Part shown: positions 50,951 to 60,493 of the stretch, piece after piece
How positions within the stretch are numbered: the stretch's first letter is position 1
Layout: each line of letters begins with the position of its first letter
NCBI RefSeq assembly: GCF_003115855.1
Contig: NZ_KZ819080.1
Coordinates: forward strand, 119,796 to 183,795
Direction: 5' to 3'
Origin: Brenneria corticis
Lineage (GTDB): Bacteria > Pseudomonadota > Gammaproteobacteria > Enterobacterales > Enterobacteriaceae
DNA length: 64,000 nucleotides
Made by a program: the position numbers and the translations under genes
The notes under the pieces: generated by a model
The model's input: only the letters and a program-made list of their open reading frames with translations
What the model was told of the DNA's origin: nothing
Database searches by the model: none

Positions 50951-53506
50951 TCAGAACAGCTCTTCGCTTTGTCCGTTATCCATCAATGTGGTGCCGGCCT
51001 CATGCACTTCGTACTCGGTCGGCTGCGTGCCTTCGATAAAGTATTCGGAACGGCTGTTGCCGCCGCCGTTGGAGAGCTTGCCGCTGCTGCGGTCGATAGT
51101 CACGCTGACGATGCCGGGCGGCGGCGTCAGCGGCTGTTCGGGAACGCCGTCCAGCGCGGCCTTCATAAACTCATCCCAGGCCGGCTGTGCGGATTTCGCG
51201 CCGCCTTCGTAGCCTGAAATCTGGTCCTTGATGACGCCGGAGGCGCTGCTGGCGCCTAACGTCCGCCGATGATCGTCAAAGCCGATCCACACAGAGGTGA
51301 CAAGGTTAGGGCCATAGCCCGAGAACCAGGCGTCTTTGGAACTGTTGGTGGTGCCGGTTTTACCGCCGATATCACGGCGTTTCAACTCGCGGCCCGCGCG
51401 CCAGCCCGTCCCCATCCAGCCCGGCTCCCCGAAGATATTGCTGTTAAGCGCATCTTTAATCAGGAAGGCCAGCGGGGTGCTGATAACGTGCGGCGCATAA
51501 GGCTGAGCGGTGCTTTGCCGCGCCTCCTCGGGCGTAACCGGCTCCAACTGCGGCATGGGCAGCACCTGCGGCGGATTTTCCCGCGAGGTGGCGACATCTT
51601 CCGCATTGTTGACGGACAGCACCGGCGAGCGCCGGGTTTCACCGTACACCAGCGGCAGATTGCAGGTATCGCACACCACTTTGGGGGCGGCGGTAAAGAC
51701 GGTGCCGCCCGCCTCGCTCTCTATTCTGGTAATAAAATAGGGATCGACCAGATAGCCGCCGTTGGACATCACCGCGTAACCGCGAACAACCTGCAGCGGC
51801 GTAAAGGACGCGGCGCCCAGCGCCAGCGATTCGGTATGCACGATGTTCTGTTCAGGGAAGCCGAAACGCCGCATATATTCGGCGGCATAGTCCACGCCCA
51901 TGGCGCGCATGGCGCGCACCATCACCACGTTTTTGGATTGCCCCAGCCCCTGGCGCAAACGGATCGGGCCGTCATAGGTGGCCGGCGAGTTTTTCGGCCG
52001 CCAGTCCGAACCGGCGCCCGCGTCCCAACGGGTAATGGGAACGTCATTGAGGATGGTGGCCAGCGTCAGGCCCTTATCCATGGCCGCCGTATACAGAAAC
52101 GGCTTGATGTTGGAGCCAATCTGGCGCAACGCCTGAGTGACGCGGTTAAACTTGCTGTGGTTGAAGTCGAAACCGCCCACCAGCGCTTCGATGGCGCCGT
52201 TATTCGGATTCATCGATACCAGCGCCGAGTTGACGTTCGGCACCTGGGCGAGCCACCAGTCGTTTTCCACCTGGCGCACCCACACCAGCTGACCGGCCTG
52301 AACCACGTCGGTGACCCGTTTGGGCGTCGGGCCCTGTTGGGTATCGGAGCGGTAAGGCCGCGCCCAGCGCATGCCGGCCATCGGCAGGGAAATATTGCTG
52401 CCGTCGGCCATCATCGCAATCGCCTGATCGGCGTTGGCGCCGGTAATGACCGCCGGAAACAGCGGCCCATAGACCGGCAGGGTTTTCAGCGAGGCGACGA
52501 TTTTGTCGCGATCCCACGCCCCTTCGCCTACTTTCCACAATACGTCGGCGGGGCCGCGATAGCCGTGGCGCATATCGTACGCCAGCACGTTGTTGCGCAG
52601 GGCGTCCTGGGCGGCCGACTGCAGTTTGCGCGTGATGGTGGTATAGACCTTGTAGCCGTCGTTATAGGCATCGTCGCCGTAACGCTTGATCATTTCCTGA
52701 CGCACCATTTCCGCCACATAGGGCGCGGAAAACGCAATGCGCGGCGCATGGTAGTCGGCTTCCAGCTTTTCACCGCGCGCGGCGTCATATTGCGCCTGGG
52801 TGATGTAGTTCTCATCCCGCATCCGCGCCAGAACCACGTTGCGCCGGGCGATTGCGCGGTCATAGGAGTAGAGCGGGTTAAAGGTGGAAGGGGCCTTCGG
52901 CAAACCGGCGATCATCGCCATTTCGCTCAGCGTAAGCTGCTCGACCGGGCGGCCGAAATAGACGTGGGCGGCCGCCCCGACGCCGTAAGAGCGATAGCCG
53001 AGATAGATCTTGTTCAGATAGAGCTCGAGAATTTCATCTTTAGTGAGCAGTTGCTCAATGCGGATAGCCAGAAAGACCTCCTTGATTTTACGAATCAGGG
53101 TGCGTTCCGGGCTAAGGAAAAAGTTTCTGGCAAGCTGTTGCGTAATGGTGCTGGCGCCCTGTGAGGCGTGACCGGAGGTTAACGCGATAGACGCGGCGCG
53201 GATAATCCCCACCGGATCGACGCCGTGGTGCTCATAGAAGCGGCTGTCTTCGGTGGCGATAAACGCATGCACCAGCACCGGGGGAATTTGATCCAGTTTC
53301 AACGGGATGCGGCGATGTTCGCCAAATTGCGCGATCAGTTCGCCATCGGCGCTGTATACCTGCATCGGCGTTTGCAGCCGAATGTCTTTCAGCGTGGCGA
53401 CATCAGGCAACTGGGGTTCGATATAGCGGTACAGACCATATATCGAGGCGGCTCCCAGCAGGATGCAAGTCACTGCAAGGATAAATAAATACTTTACGAA
53501 CTTCAC
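50951..53506 (-). CDS. mrcA: Penicillin-binding protein 1A (bifunctional peptidoglycan synthase)
   Basis: This 851-residue class A PBP has a cytoplasmic/transmembrane N-terminus (residues 5-25), a glycosyltransferase domain with EDSRFYEHHGVD and GASTITQQLARNFFL, and a transpeptidase domain with the nucleophile Ser in GSNIKPFLYTAAMD, the SQNV-type motif QSKNVVMVRAM and KTG in GGKTGTTNSSKDAWF. It polymerises and crosslinks peptidoglycan. Length agrees with E. coli (850). It is divergent from hofM, as in E. coli. Confidence 0.97.
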   Translation of the reverse strand: MKFVKYLFILAVTCILLGAASIYGLYRYIEPQLPDVATLKDIRLQTPMQVYSADGELIAQFGEHRRIPLKLDQIPPVLVHAFIATEDSRFYEHHGVDPVGIIRAASIALTSGHASQGASTITQQLARNFFLSPERTLIRKIKEVFLAIRIEQLLTKDEILELYLNKIYLGYRSYGVGAAAHVYFGRPVEQLTLSEMAMIAGLPKAPSTFNPLYSYDRAIARRNVVLARMRDENYITQAQYDAARGEKLEADYHAPRIAFSAPYVAEMVRQEMIKRYGDDAYNDGYKVYTTITRKLQSAAQDALRNNVLAYDMRHGYRGPADVLWKVGEGAWDRDKIVASLKTLPVYGPLFPAVITGANADQAIAMMADGSNISLPMAGMRWARPYRSDTQQGPTPKRVTDVVQAGQLVWVRQVENDWWLAQVPNVNSALVSMNPNNGAIEALVGGFDFNHSKFNRVTQALRQIGSNIKPFLYTAAMDKGLTLATILNDVPITRWDAGAGSDWRPKNSPATYDGPIRLRQGLGQSKNVVMVRAMRAMGVDYAAEYMRRFGFPEQNIVHTESLALGAASFTPLQVVRGYAVMSNGGYLVDPYFITRIESEAGGTVFTAAPKVVCDTCNLPLVYGETRRSPVLSVNNAEDVATSRENPPQVLPMPQLEPVTPEEARQSTAQPYAPHVISTPLAFLIKDALNSNIFGEPGWMGTGWRAGRELKRRDIGGKTGTTNSSKDAWFSGYGPNLVTSVWIGFDDHRRTLGASSASGVIKDQISGYEGGAKSAQPAWDEFMKAALDGVPEQPLTPPPGIVSVTIDRSSGKLSNGGGNSRSEYFIEGTQPTEYEVHEAGTTLMDNGQSEELF

Positions 53507-53616
53507 CTGAGATTTTCCATTCAGTAGCGTTTGGACAGTTTATAAACAATCGCGCGCTAGTATAAAGGTAAGCCTGTTCTGTGGATACGTTCTTTGATAA
53601 GGAAATTGGGTTGAAC

Positions 53617-54468
53617 ATGGCTTATCGCATCTGGCGGGTTGGATTAGATATACAAAACGGGTTTATGCGCGCGCTGGCGGTTCAGCGCCGTCGCCACGGC
53701 TGGCAGCTGCGCTGCTGGTGGCAGTTTCCGCTGCCGGACGACACGTTGCGCGCGGGTAGTCTACACCATACCGCGGCGCTTTGTGAGACCTTACTGCGAT
53801 GGCGCAGACTATTGCCCCGCCATATTTCACTGCGGGTGGGGTTTCCCGCGCAGCGGGTATTGCAGCACTATTTGCCGGCGCCGGACAGCCGGTTACAGGA
53901 GCCGGAGCGTAACGAATACATACAGGCCATGGCCGCCCGCAAGCTGCCGGTGAGCAGTGATTTATTGTCGATAGACTATCGGCAGGATCCCCATACGCCG
54001 GGTTCTTTACTGATTACCGCCGCGCGGCGGCCTGAGCTGCACAGCTGGCTTGAATGTCTGCGCACGGCGGATTTGCATCCCGACGTCGTCGAGGTTTCAA
54101 CCTGCGCCATCCGCTGTATGGCGCGGTCGGCGGGGCTGGAACATCGCCATCTATTGCTGCATCGGCTGGCGGACGGTTGGCTATGGATATCGCCGCTGAG
54201 CCATGCCTTTCAGTTCGGCGTAATACATCCCGATGAATTGATCCCTGACGGGGATATTCTTTCGTTGGTGAGTACCCGCTATCCTCAGGCATCCCATGAT
54301 GCGGTCTATTACAGCAGCACATTGCCGGAATTAGCCGGCAATCGGCCGGACGTGCTGATCCCCTGGTCTCCACTGGCCGCGTTTGACCAGATGCAACCGC
54401 CGTTACCTGATTTTCCGCCGGCATTCGTCATCGCCGGCGGCTTGGCTTTGCGCCCTGAGGATAGCTGA
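53617..54468 (+). CDS. hofM: HofM/PilM-like protein, DNA utilisation operon
   Basis: This 283-residue protein starts AYRIWRVGLDIQNGFMRALAVQRRRHGWQLR-like, in line with HofM (259 aa in E. coli), a PilM/ComA-type cytoplasmic component of the type IV pilus or DNA-uptake assembly platform with an actin-like fold. Sequence conservation in this family is low, so the call leans on gene order: hofMNOPQ between mrcA and aroK, as in E. coli. The ATG at 53617 is preferred over an in-frame GTG 12 codons earlier. hofN starts 2 bp after its stop. Confidence 0.88.
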   Translation: MAYRIWRVGLDIQNGFMRALAVQRRRHGWQLRCWWQFPLPDDTLRAGSLHHTAALCETLLRWRRLLPRHISLRVGFPAQRVLQHYLPAPDSRLQEPERNEYIQAMAARKLPVSSDLLSIDYRQDPHTPGSLLITAARRPELHSWLECLRTADLHPDVVEVSTCAIRCMARSAGLEHRHLLLHRLADGWLWISPLSHAFQFGVIHPDELIPDGDILSLVSTRYPQASHDAVYYSSTLPELAGNRPDVLIPWSPLAAFDQMQPPLPDFPPAFVIAGGLALRPEDS

Positions 54469-54470
54469 AC

Positions 54471-55040
54471 ATGCTGCTGGTGAATCTTCTGCCCTGGCGT
54501 CAACGGCGCTTACGCCGGCGGGCGCGCAACTGGCTGATGCTATTGCTGCTGCAGCTGGCGTTGATCGCGGTAATGCTAGGCGGGGTCTACCGGGTCTGGC
54601 AGCAACAGCGCCTGATGCTGCAGCATCAACTGAGCGATATGTCGGCGCAGCGGCGGCAGTTGACGGCGCAGTACCGGCAAACCCGGCAGACGTGGAATAA
54701 GCTGCGGGATTATCGGGCGCAGCGCGACGCCGATGCCGCCGGAGTGCGGCATAACCAGCGCTATCTGAAGCTGCTGGAACAGATGGCATCGATGATGCCC
54801 CGGCGTCTCTGGCTGACCGATGTCGTCGATCGAGGCGAACGCCTGGTGATCTCCGGACTGAGCGAAAGCTATGGCGATATTGTCGATTTAAACCGTTCGC
54901 TGGGGCGTCATCCGGCATTGGGGCAAGTACGGGTTCTGCAGGCGTCAAGGCAGCAGAGCGAGCGTTCGCTATTGCGTTTTTCCCTGCAGGCGGATTGGGC
55001 GCCCGTCGGCCTCTGGCGCGACGGGAGGCGCGATGACTGA
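54471..55040 (+). CDS. hofN: HofN/PilN-like inner-membrane protein
   Basis: This 189-residue bitopic protein starts MLLVNLLPWRQRRLRRRARNW, the classic PilN/HofN opening, followed by a transmembrane helix (about residues 22-43), a coiled coil rich in Gln/Arg and a small periplasmic domain (MMPRRLWLTDVVDRGERLVISGLSESYGDI). It should pair with HofO. The last 8 bp overlap hofO. Confidence 0.9.
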   Translation: MLLVNLLPWRQRRLRRRARNWLMLLLLQLALIAVMLGGVYRVWQQQRLMLQHQLSDMSAQRRQLTAQYRQTRQTWNKLRDYRAQRDADAAGVRHNQRYLKLLEQMASMMPRRLWLTDVVDRGERLVISGLSESYGDIVDLNRSLGRHPALGQVRVLQASRQQSERSLLRFSLQADWAPVGLWRDGRRDD

Positions 55041-55593
55041 TTCGATGCCAGGCTGGGCCGCCTGGGTCAGTAAACCGCTGTGGGTATTGGCGGCGGCGCA
55101 GGTTATCCCGCTGCTTGCCTTCGCCCTGCCGGTGGCGAGGTGGACGCTGTGGGAAGAGCAACGGCAAATGGCCGATATCGAACGGCAGCTTGAGCAGCAC
55201 ACTCTGGCGGTACGGCATATCCGGCAGGAGTTGGCGACGATGCCGGCGCTGCCCGCCATGCAAACGCAGCTGGCCGCATGGCAGGCGGAACAGCGCTTAT
55301 TCCCGGCCGATATGCCGGCGCAGCTGGTCGCCGCGCCGCTGTCACAGTCCGGCGCCGTGCTGCTTTCCTTGCAGCCGGCGCAGTCGCCGGCGCGGGATTC
55401 CGCCGATCGGGCTGTGTGGTTGTTAACGTTTCGCGCCGATTATCGCGGCGTTTTGCAGGTGCTGCGTCAATTTATCGCGCTACCCCAAGTGTTGCGCATT
55501 GAACAACTGACCATGAAGTCCGCGCAGGGAGGGCTGCATATTGAAATGACGTTAATAAAACCGCAGGCCGAGCGGAGGGACGGCGTTGAATAG
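55033..55593 (+). CDS. hofO: HofO/PilO-like protein
   Basis: This 186-residue protein has one N-terminal transmembrane helix (about 17-38), a coiled coil and a C-terminal domain ending VLRIEQLTMKSAQGGLHIEMTLIKP, which resembles PilO. Its assignment rests on position and topology. It overlaps hofN by 8 bp at the start and hofP by 8 bp at the end. Confidence 0.85.
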   Translation: MTDSMPGWAAWVSKPLWVLAAAQVIPLLAFALPVARWTLWEEQRQMADIERQLEQHTLAVRHIRQELATMPALPAMQTQLAAWQAEQRLFPADMPAQLVAAPLSQSGAVLLSLQPAQSPARDSADRAVWLLTFRADYRGVLQVLRQFIALPQVLRIEQLTMKSAQGGLHIEMTLIKPQAERRDGVE

Positions 55594-55993
55594 CATCGCC
55601 GGGGGAGCGTTTGCGGCGCTGGTCGTTATCACCCTGTGGCGCGCCGCGCCGGGAGAGGCCGCGGACATCGATCGCGATCCCTTTCATCCGCTATCGGCGG
55701 AACGCTGTACCCGGATGGAGGCACTGCAACAGTGGCGGCTAAAAGGCGTTATTGGTTCAGGCGAACGATGGGTGGGATGGTTGGCCCGCTCGGAAAGCCA
55801 ATGGCAGAGAGTCGTGCCGGAGGGGGTGATCCCGCCGGGCGACTGGCGGGTCAGCCGCCTGGATAAGTCGGGCGCCGCGCTGACGGCGATCGATGGCGCC
55901 GGGCGCTGTGACGGATCGCCGGCGGAGGTTTCCCTGGCGTCGCCTTTCGTTATTCCGCGGGCGGCGGCCTCGGCCGCGCTGACCGTGCCGTAA
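55586..55993 (+). CDS. hofP: HofP/PilP-like protein
   Basis: This 135-residue protein has an N-terminal signal (IAGGAFAALVVITLWRAAPGEA) followed by DRDPFHPLS and a small beta domain (LQQWRLKGVIGSGERWVGWLAR...WQRVVPEGVIPPGDWRVSRLD). This is the PilP/HofP layout that links inner-membrane components to the secretin. Translation probably begins at a TTG with a good GGAGG seven bases upstream. Confidence 0.83.
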   Translation: MNSIAGGAFAALVVITLWRAAPGEAADIDRDPFHPLSAERCTRMEALQQWRLKGVIGSGERWVGWLARSESQWQRVVPEGVIPPGDWRVSRLDKSGAALTAIDGAGRCDGSPAEVSLASPFVIPRAAASAALTVP

Positions 55994-56060
55994 CGCCCAG
56001 GCGCGGTGGATGGAAAATAAAAAGAGGATAAATCGGCTGCTCTCTGAGACTAGGAATGTT

Positions 56061-57332
56061 ATGACGTATCCATCAGTGCAAAAAATCGCCGTCTTGTTGG
56101 CGCTTTTGGGGATCAGCGCCTTGGCGCCGGCGCAGCATAGGGAGCCGGTATCCATCGCCTTTGAGGAGTCGCCCATCGCCCGCATATTGCAGGCGTTGGC
56201 GGACCACCGGCAGTTGAATCTGGTGGTGGCGCCGGGCGTGGAAGGAAAACTCAGTTTGCGGTTGGCGGAGGTTCCCTGGCGGCAGGCGCTGGATATCGTT
56301 TTGCATATGGGGCAGCTTACCATGGCGCAGGAAGGCAATGTTTTACTGGTTTATCCCGAAGCCCGCCTTGACGAATTGCAGCTGCAAGAAGAAGAGCGTC
56401 TCGACCGACAGATGCAGACACAGCCGTTGCGGAATCTTTCCGTTGCCTTGCGGCACGCCGATGCCGCCGAGGTGGCTTCAAGCGTTCAGGCCCAGCGCGG
56501 CGTGTTAATGACGGAGCGGGGTAGCGTCACCGTGGATAAACGCACCAATACGTTACTGATCCGCGATACGCAGGCCGCGCTGGAGCAGCTCCGGCCGTGG
56601 CTGAATGAACTGGATCTGCCGCTGGCGCAGGTGCAGCTGGCGGCGCATATTGTGACCATCAGCAGTGAAAACCTGCAGGAACTGGGCGTCAATTGGGGGC
56701 TGGAGGCCGGCGACTCGGCTAATAACGCCCTGCGGTTGCGCAATTTTACGGTCAGTTTGCCGCTGGAGACGCCCGCGATCAGCGCCGGCTTCCATCTGGC
56801 TCGGCTCAACGGCCGCCTGCTGGATTTGGAGCTGATGGCTTTGGAGCAGGAAAACCAGGTCGAGATCATCGCCAGTCCACGGCTGTTCACCGCGCACCAG
56901 CAAACCGCCAGCATCAAGCAGGGCACGGAAATTCCCTATCAGGTCTCCAGCGGCGCCAGCGGCTCAACCTCCATTGAATTCAAGGAGGCGGTGCTGGGCA
57001 TGGAGGTGACGCCCAGCATTCTGCGCGCCGGCCGGATTACGCTCAATCTGAAGATCAGCCAGAATATGCCGGGACAGACGATCAAGCAGGGGGACAATGG
57101 CGAGGCGCTGGCAATCGATAAGCAGGAGATACAGACGCAGGTCACCGTCGCCGACGGGGAAACCATTGTGCTGGGCGGAATATTTCAGCAGCAAAAAACG
57201 CGCGGCGTCAGCCAGGTGCCGGCGTTAGGCAATATTCCGCTGCTGGGACATCTGTTCAAAAATAGCGTGCAAAAGCATGCGCGGCGCGAGCTGGTTATTT
57301 TTATTACCCCGACGTTAATTCCGCCGACGTAG
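56061..57332 (+). CDS. hofQ: HofQ secretin (outer-membrane DNA uptake/pilus channel)
   Basis: This 424-residue secretin has a signal peptide (MTYPSVQKIAVLLALLGISALAPAQ), N-terminal short domains (SIAFEESPIARILQALADHRQLNLVVAPGVEGKLSLRL) and the C-terminal secretin domain (IIASPRLFTAHQQTASIKQGTEIPYQVSS, EFKEAVLGMEVTPSILRAGRITLNLKISQN, GETIVLGGIFQQQ, LLGHLFKN). HofQ is needed for growth on DNA in E. coli. The ATG at 56061 has AGGA five bases upstream and gives a clean signal peptide; an ATG at 56010 would put 17 charged residues before it. Confidence 0.92.
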   Translation: MTYPSVQKIAVLLALLGISALAPAQHREPVSIAFEESPIARILQALADHRQLNLVVAPGVEGKLSLRLAEVPWRQALDIVLHMGQLTMAQEGNVLLVYPEARLDELQLQEEERLDRQMQTQPLRNLSVALRHADAAEVASSVQAQRGVLMTERGSVTVDKRTNTLLIRDTQAALEQLRPWLNELDLPLAQVQLAAHIVTISSENLQELGVNWGLEAGDSANNALRLRNFTVSLPLETPAISAGFHLARLNGRLLDLELMALEQENQVEIIASPRLFTAHQQTASIKQGTEIPYQVSSGASGSTSIEFKEAVLGMEVTPSILRAGRITLNLKISQNMPGQTIKQGDNGEALAIDKQEIQTQVTVADGETIVLGGIFQQQKTRGVSQVPALGNIPLLGHLFKNSVQKHARRELVIFITPTLIPPT

Positions 57333-57665
57333 GCGCATTAGAATGCGCCGTTGGCATAAAAAACGGCGCATTATTTTGCCGGATTCATGGCTTCTAAGTT
57401 TGACGCTGCGGCGGATTTAGCTTACAAGGGTTAGCGAATTGAGCACAGAAGTGTTGTTCCGCCGAAAATGTGTATAAAACACACTATATTACCACCTGTA
57501 TCCAGTGTGGCATTTTATTCGGTTGCCAAACTACCCTGAGTATTGAGATAATTTTTTGTCTGATTCTCGCACTATCGCTCATGAGGTTTCAGTTTAGGTC
57601 CCGTCGCTGAGTTGATTGGCGGGGCGGGTTATCATTAACGAATTGTCTTAGTAATACCAAAAAAC
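57333..57665. other. 333-bp region between hofQ and aroK
   Basis: It starts with a strong terminator for hofQ (57342-57377). The rest has no gene and should hold the promoters of the aroK-dam superoperon. GTGTATAAAACAC, near 57470, is a small palindrome that includes a possible -10 (TATAAA), but no promoter could be fixed with confidence. Confidence 0.6.
57342..57377 (+). terminator. Terminator of the hofMNOPQ operon
   Basis: AATGCGCCGTT (57342-57352) pairs perfectly with AACGGCGCATT (57362-57372), then ATTTT follows. Confidence 0.75.
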
Positions 57666-58187
57666 ATGGCAGAGAAACGCAATATCTTTCTGGTTGGGCC
57701 TATGGGTGCCGGCAAAAGCACTATTGGCCGTCAGTTAGCTCAACAGCTCAATATGGAGTTTTTCGACTCCGATCAAGAAATTGAGCGACGCACCGGGGCT
57801 GATGTGGGCTGGGTATTCGACGTGGAAGGCGAAGAAGGCTTTCGTGAACGCGAAGAAAAAGTCATTAATGAGTTGACGGAAAAACAGGGTATCGTCCTGG
57901 CGACGGGCGGGGGCTCGGTCAAGTCTCGTGAAACACGCAACCGTCTTTCAGCACGCGGGGTCGTCGTTTATCTTGAAACGACGATCGAGAAGCAGCTTGC
58001 TCGTACGCAGCGCGATAAAAAGCGCCCGCTGCTTCAGGTTGAGTCGCCGCCGCGCGAAGTGCTGGAAGAATTGGCGAGAGAGCGCAATCCGCTGTACGAG
58101 GAGATTGCCGATGTCACCATTCGAACCGATGAGCAAAGCGCCAAGGTAGTTGCCAACCAGATTATCAATATGCTGGAAAGCAACTAA
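57666..58187 (+). CDS. aroK: Shikimate kinase I
   Basis: This 173-residue kinase is the same length as E. coli AroK. It has the P-loop GPMGAGKSTIGR, the shikimate-binding FFDSDQEIERRTG, ATGGGSVKSRETRN and the lid region KRPLLQVESPPREVLEELARERNPLYEE. It phosphorylates shikimate in aromatic amino-acid synthesis. It is the first gene of the aroK-aroB-damX-dam-rpe-gph-trpS cluster, 51 bp before aroB. Confidence 0.97.
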   Translation: MAEKRNIFLVGPMGAGKSTIGRQLAQQLNMEFFDSDQEIERRTGADVGWVFDVEGEEGFREREEKVINELTEKQGIVLATGGGSVKSRETRNRLSARGVVVYLETTIEKQLARTQRDKKRPLLQVESPPREVLEELARERNPLYEEIADVTIRTDEQSAKVVANQIINMLESN

Positions 58188-58238
58188 AGTGTAGGACATC
58201 ATCTGCATACGCAGGTTTCAACAGGTTATTGAACGCGC

Positions 58239-59324
58239 ATGGAAAGGATTACCGTAACATTGGCGGAGCGTAGTTATCCCATTACGATAGCCGCCGGATT
58301 GTTTAATGATTCGGCTTCTTTTATGCCGTTGAAGGCCGGGGAGCAGGCCATGCTGGTGACCAACCAGACGTTGGCCCCTCTCTATCTTGAACAGGTGCGC
58401 CGCGTGCTGGAACAAAGCGGCGTACACGTCGACCAGGTTATTCTGCCGGACGGGGAGAAATATAAGTCCCTGAGCGTGCTGGATCAGGTTTTTACCGCGC
58501 TGCTTGAAAAACCGCACGGCCGCGATACCACGATTGTGGCGTTGGGCGGCGGCGTGATTGGCGATTTGGCCGGTTTTGCCGCCGCCAGCTACCAGCGCGG
58601 CGTGCGCTTTATTCAGGTGCCGACCTCGCTGCTGGCGCAGGTTGATTCTTCCGTCGGCGGCAAAACCGCGGTGAATCATCCGCTGGGCAAGAATATGATC
58701 GGCGCGTTCTATCAACCGGCCTCCGTGGTGGTTGATCTGGACTGCCTGAAAACCCTGCCGGCGCGCGAACTGTCGTCCGGGCTGGCGGAAGTCATCAAAT
58801 ACGGCATTATTCTGGATCGCGACTTCTTTGGCTGGCTGGAAGAAAATATCGACGCGCTGCGTGCATTGCAGCACGATGCGCTGGCTTACTGTATCCGCCG
58901 CTGCTGTGAACTGAAAGCGGCGGTGGTGGCGGCGGATGAACGCGAAAGCGGCATGCGCGCGCTGCTCAACCTGGGGCATACCTACGGTCATGCCATTGAG
59001 GCGGAGATGGGATACGGCAACTGGCTGCACGGCGAGGGCGTCGCCGCGGGAATGGTGATGGCCGCGCAGGCGGCGCGGCGTCTTGGGCAATTTTCCGCCG
59101 CTGACGTCGAACGTATCAAGGCCTTATTGGCGCGGGCCGATCTGCCGGTTAACGGACCGCGGCAGATGGCGCCGGAATCTTATCTTCCCCATATGATGCG
59201 CGATAAGAAGGTGCTGGCGGGCGAACTGCGTCTTGTGCTGCCGACCGCTATCGGTCATGCCGAAGTCCGCGGCGGCGTAGCGCATGATATTGTGCTGGCG
59301 TCGATAGCTGATTGTCTTGCCTAG
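58239..59324 (+). CDS. aroB: 3-dehydroquinate synthase
   Basis: This 361-residue NAD- and metal-dependent enzyme converts DAHP to 3-dehydroquinate. Motifs GGGVIGDLAGFAAASYQRGVRFIQVPTSLLAQVDSSVGGKTAVNHPLGKNMIGAF-type and the metal His residues in LNLGHTYGHAIE and WLHGEGVAAGM are visible. Length matches E. coli AroB (362). Confidence 0.97.
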   Translation: MERITVTLAERSYPITIAAGLFNDSASFMPLKAGEQAMLVTNQTLAPLYLEQVRRVLEQSGVHVDQVILPDGEKYKSLSVLDQVFTALLEKPHGRDTTIVALGGGVIGDLAGFAAASYQRGVRFIQVPTSLLAQVDSSVGGKTAVNHPLGKNMIGAFYQPASVVVDLDCLKTLPARELSSGLAEVIKYGIILDRDFFGWLEENIDALRALQHDALAYCIRRCCELKAAVVAADERESGMRALLNLGHTYGHAIEAEMGYGNWLHGEGVAAGMVMAAQAARRLGQFSAADVERIKALLARADLPVNGPRQMAPESYLPHMMRDKKVLAGELRLVLPTAIGHAEVRGGVAHDIVLASIADCLA

Positions 59325-59472
59325 ACGTTTTACCGTTTTTATTGACCATGGATGTGTTAACGACAGATAAGCGCTGATGGTTTATGGTTAATAAAATACA
59401 ATGCGTTATGATTTAATCATTCGCTCCGGGAACAGGATTGCGAATTTTAGCCTTTCAGTTGGGGGGTATTAA

Positions 59473-60414
59473 GTGGATGAGTTTAAGCCGGAAGACGAAC
59501 TGAAGCCCGATACCAGTGATCGTCGACCAACGCGTCAGCAGAAACGAAGTCATTTTTCCATATCGAAAATCGAGCTTTCCAGACAACACCTGATGATCGC
59601 CATCGGGATTTTGGTGCTGGTGCTGCTGATTATCGGTATCGGTTCCGCCTTGCAGGCGCCTACTCACCAGCAGACCGCTCAGCCTCAAAGCCAGGGTGAA
59701 AAGAGCATCGATCTTTCTTCATCACCTCCCGCGACGCCAACGGAAAGCGCCGCGCCGGTTGAGAATCCTTCCGCCGCAACCGGACAGGCGCCGCAAACGC
59801 TGAGCGCGCCGCCGGTTTCCGATACGCCGACGCAAGCGCAGGTTCAACCGCCGGTCAGCGGCCAGCAGCGCATCGAGCTGCCGGGAAATATTACCGACGC
59901 GCTTTCTCAGCAGCAGGGCCGCGTTGACGAATTTTCTCAAGGCGCGGCGGGTGATTCAACGCTGCCGACTGCGCCCGCCACGGTTGCGCCAACGGCTAAA
60001 GCTCCGGCGCAACGGCCCGCTGAAAAGCCGGCGCGCAGCGGCAACTCCGCTCAGGGTAATAACAGGCCGGCGGCAACGAATACGCAGAAAGCGGCGGCGC
60101 CCGCCGCGACGGGTAAATCTGCGGCAGGGTCCGGCGCCGCCATTCAAAACGCGCCGGCCAGCCATTTTACCTTGCAGTTGAGCGGCGCTTCCCGTTCCGA
60201 TACGCTGAAAGCTTACGCCAGGCAGCATAATCTGGCTCATTCATGGGTTTATGAAACTAAACGTGACGGAAAATCCTGGTATGTGTTAGTTACTGGAGTC
60301 TATGCTTCTGCAGCAGAAGCAAGGCAGGCAATCGCAACGCTACCTGCTGATGTACAAGCGAAAAAACCATGGGTTAAGCCGATCCGTCAGGTGAAGCAGG
60401 ACTTGAATAAGTAA
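59473..60414 (+). CDS. damX: Cell division protein DamX (SPOR domain)
   Basis: This 313-residue bitopic protein has a short cytoplasmic N-terminus (about 40 residues), one transmembrane helix (LMIAIGILVLVLLIIGIGSAL), a long Pro/Ala/Gln-rich linker and a C-terminal SPOR domain (SHFTLQLSGASRSDTLKAYAR...YVLVTGVYASAAEARQAIATLP) that binds denuded septal glycan. It is more than 100 residues shorter than E. coli DamX (428), mainly in the cytoplasmic part and linker. The start is a GTG with GGGGGG about seven bases upstream. Confidence 0.92.
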   Translation: MDEFKPEDELKPDTSDRRPTRQQKRSHFSISKIELSRQHLMIAIGILVLVLLIIGIGSALQAPTHQQTAQPQSQGEKSIDLSSSPPATPTESAAPVENPSAATGQAPQTLSAPPVSDTPTQAQVQPPVSGQQRIELPGNITDALSQQQGRVDEFSQGAAGDSTLPTAPATVAPTAKAPAQRPAEKPARSGNSAQGNNRPAATNTQKAAAPAATGKSAAGSGAAIQNAPASHFTLQLSGASRSDTLKAYARQHNLAHSWVYETKRDGKSWYVLVTGVYASAAEARQAIATLPADVQAKKPWVKPIRQVKQDLNK

Positions 60415-60493
60415 CGCCAATTTTAGCCCTGATGTGCTGTCTGACACAGAGTACAATCCGCGGCTCTGAAAAGTAAGAGTAACTAACGACGGC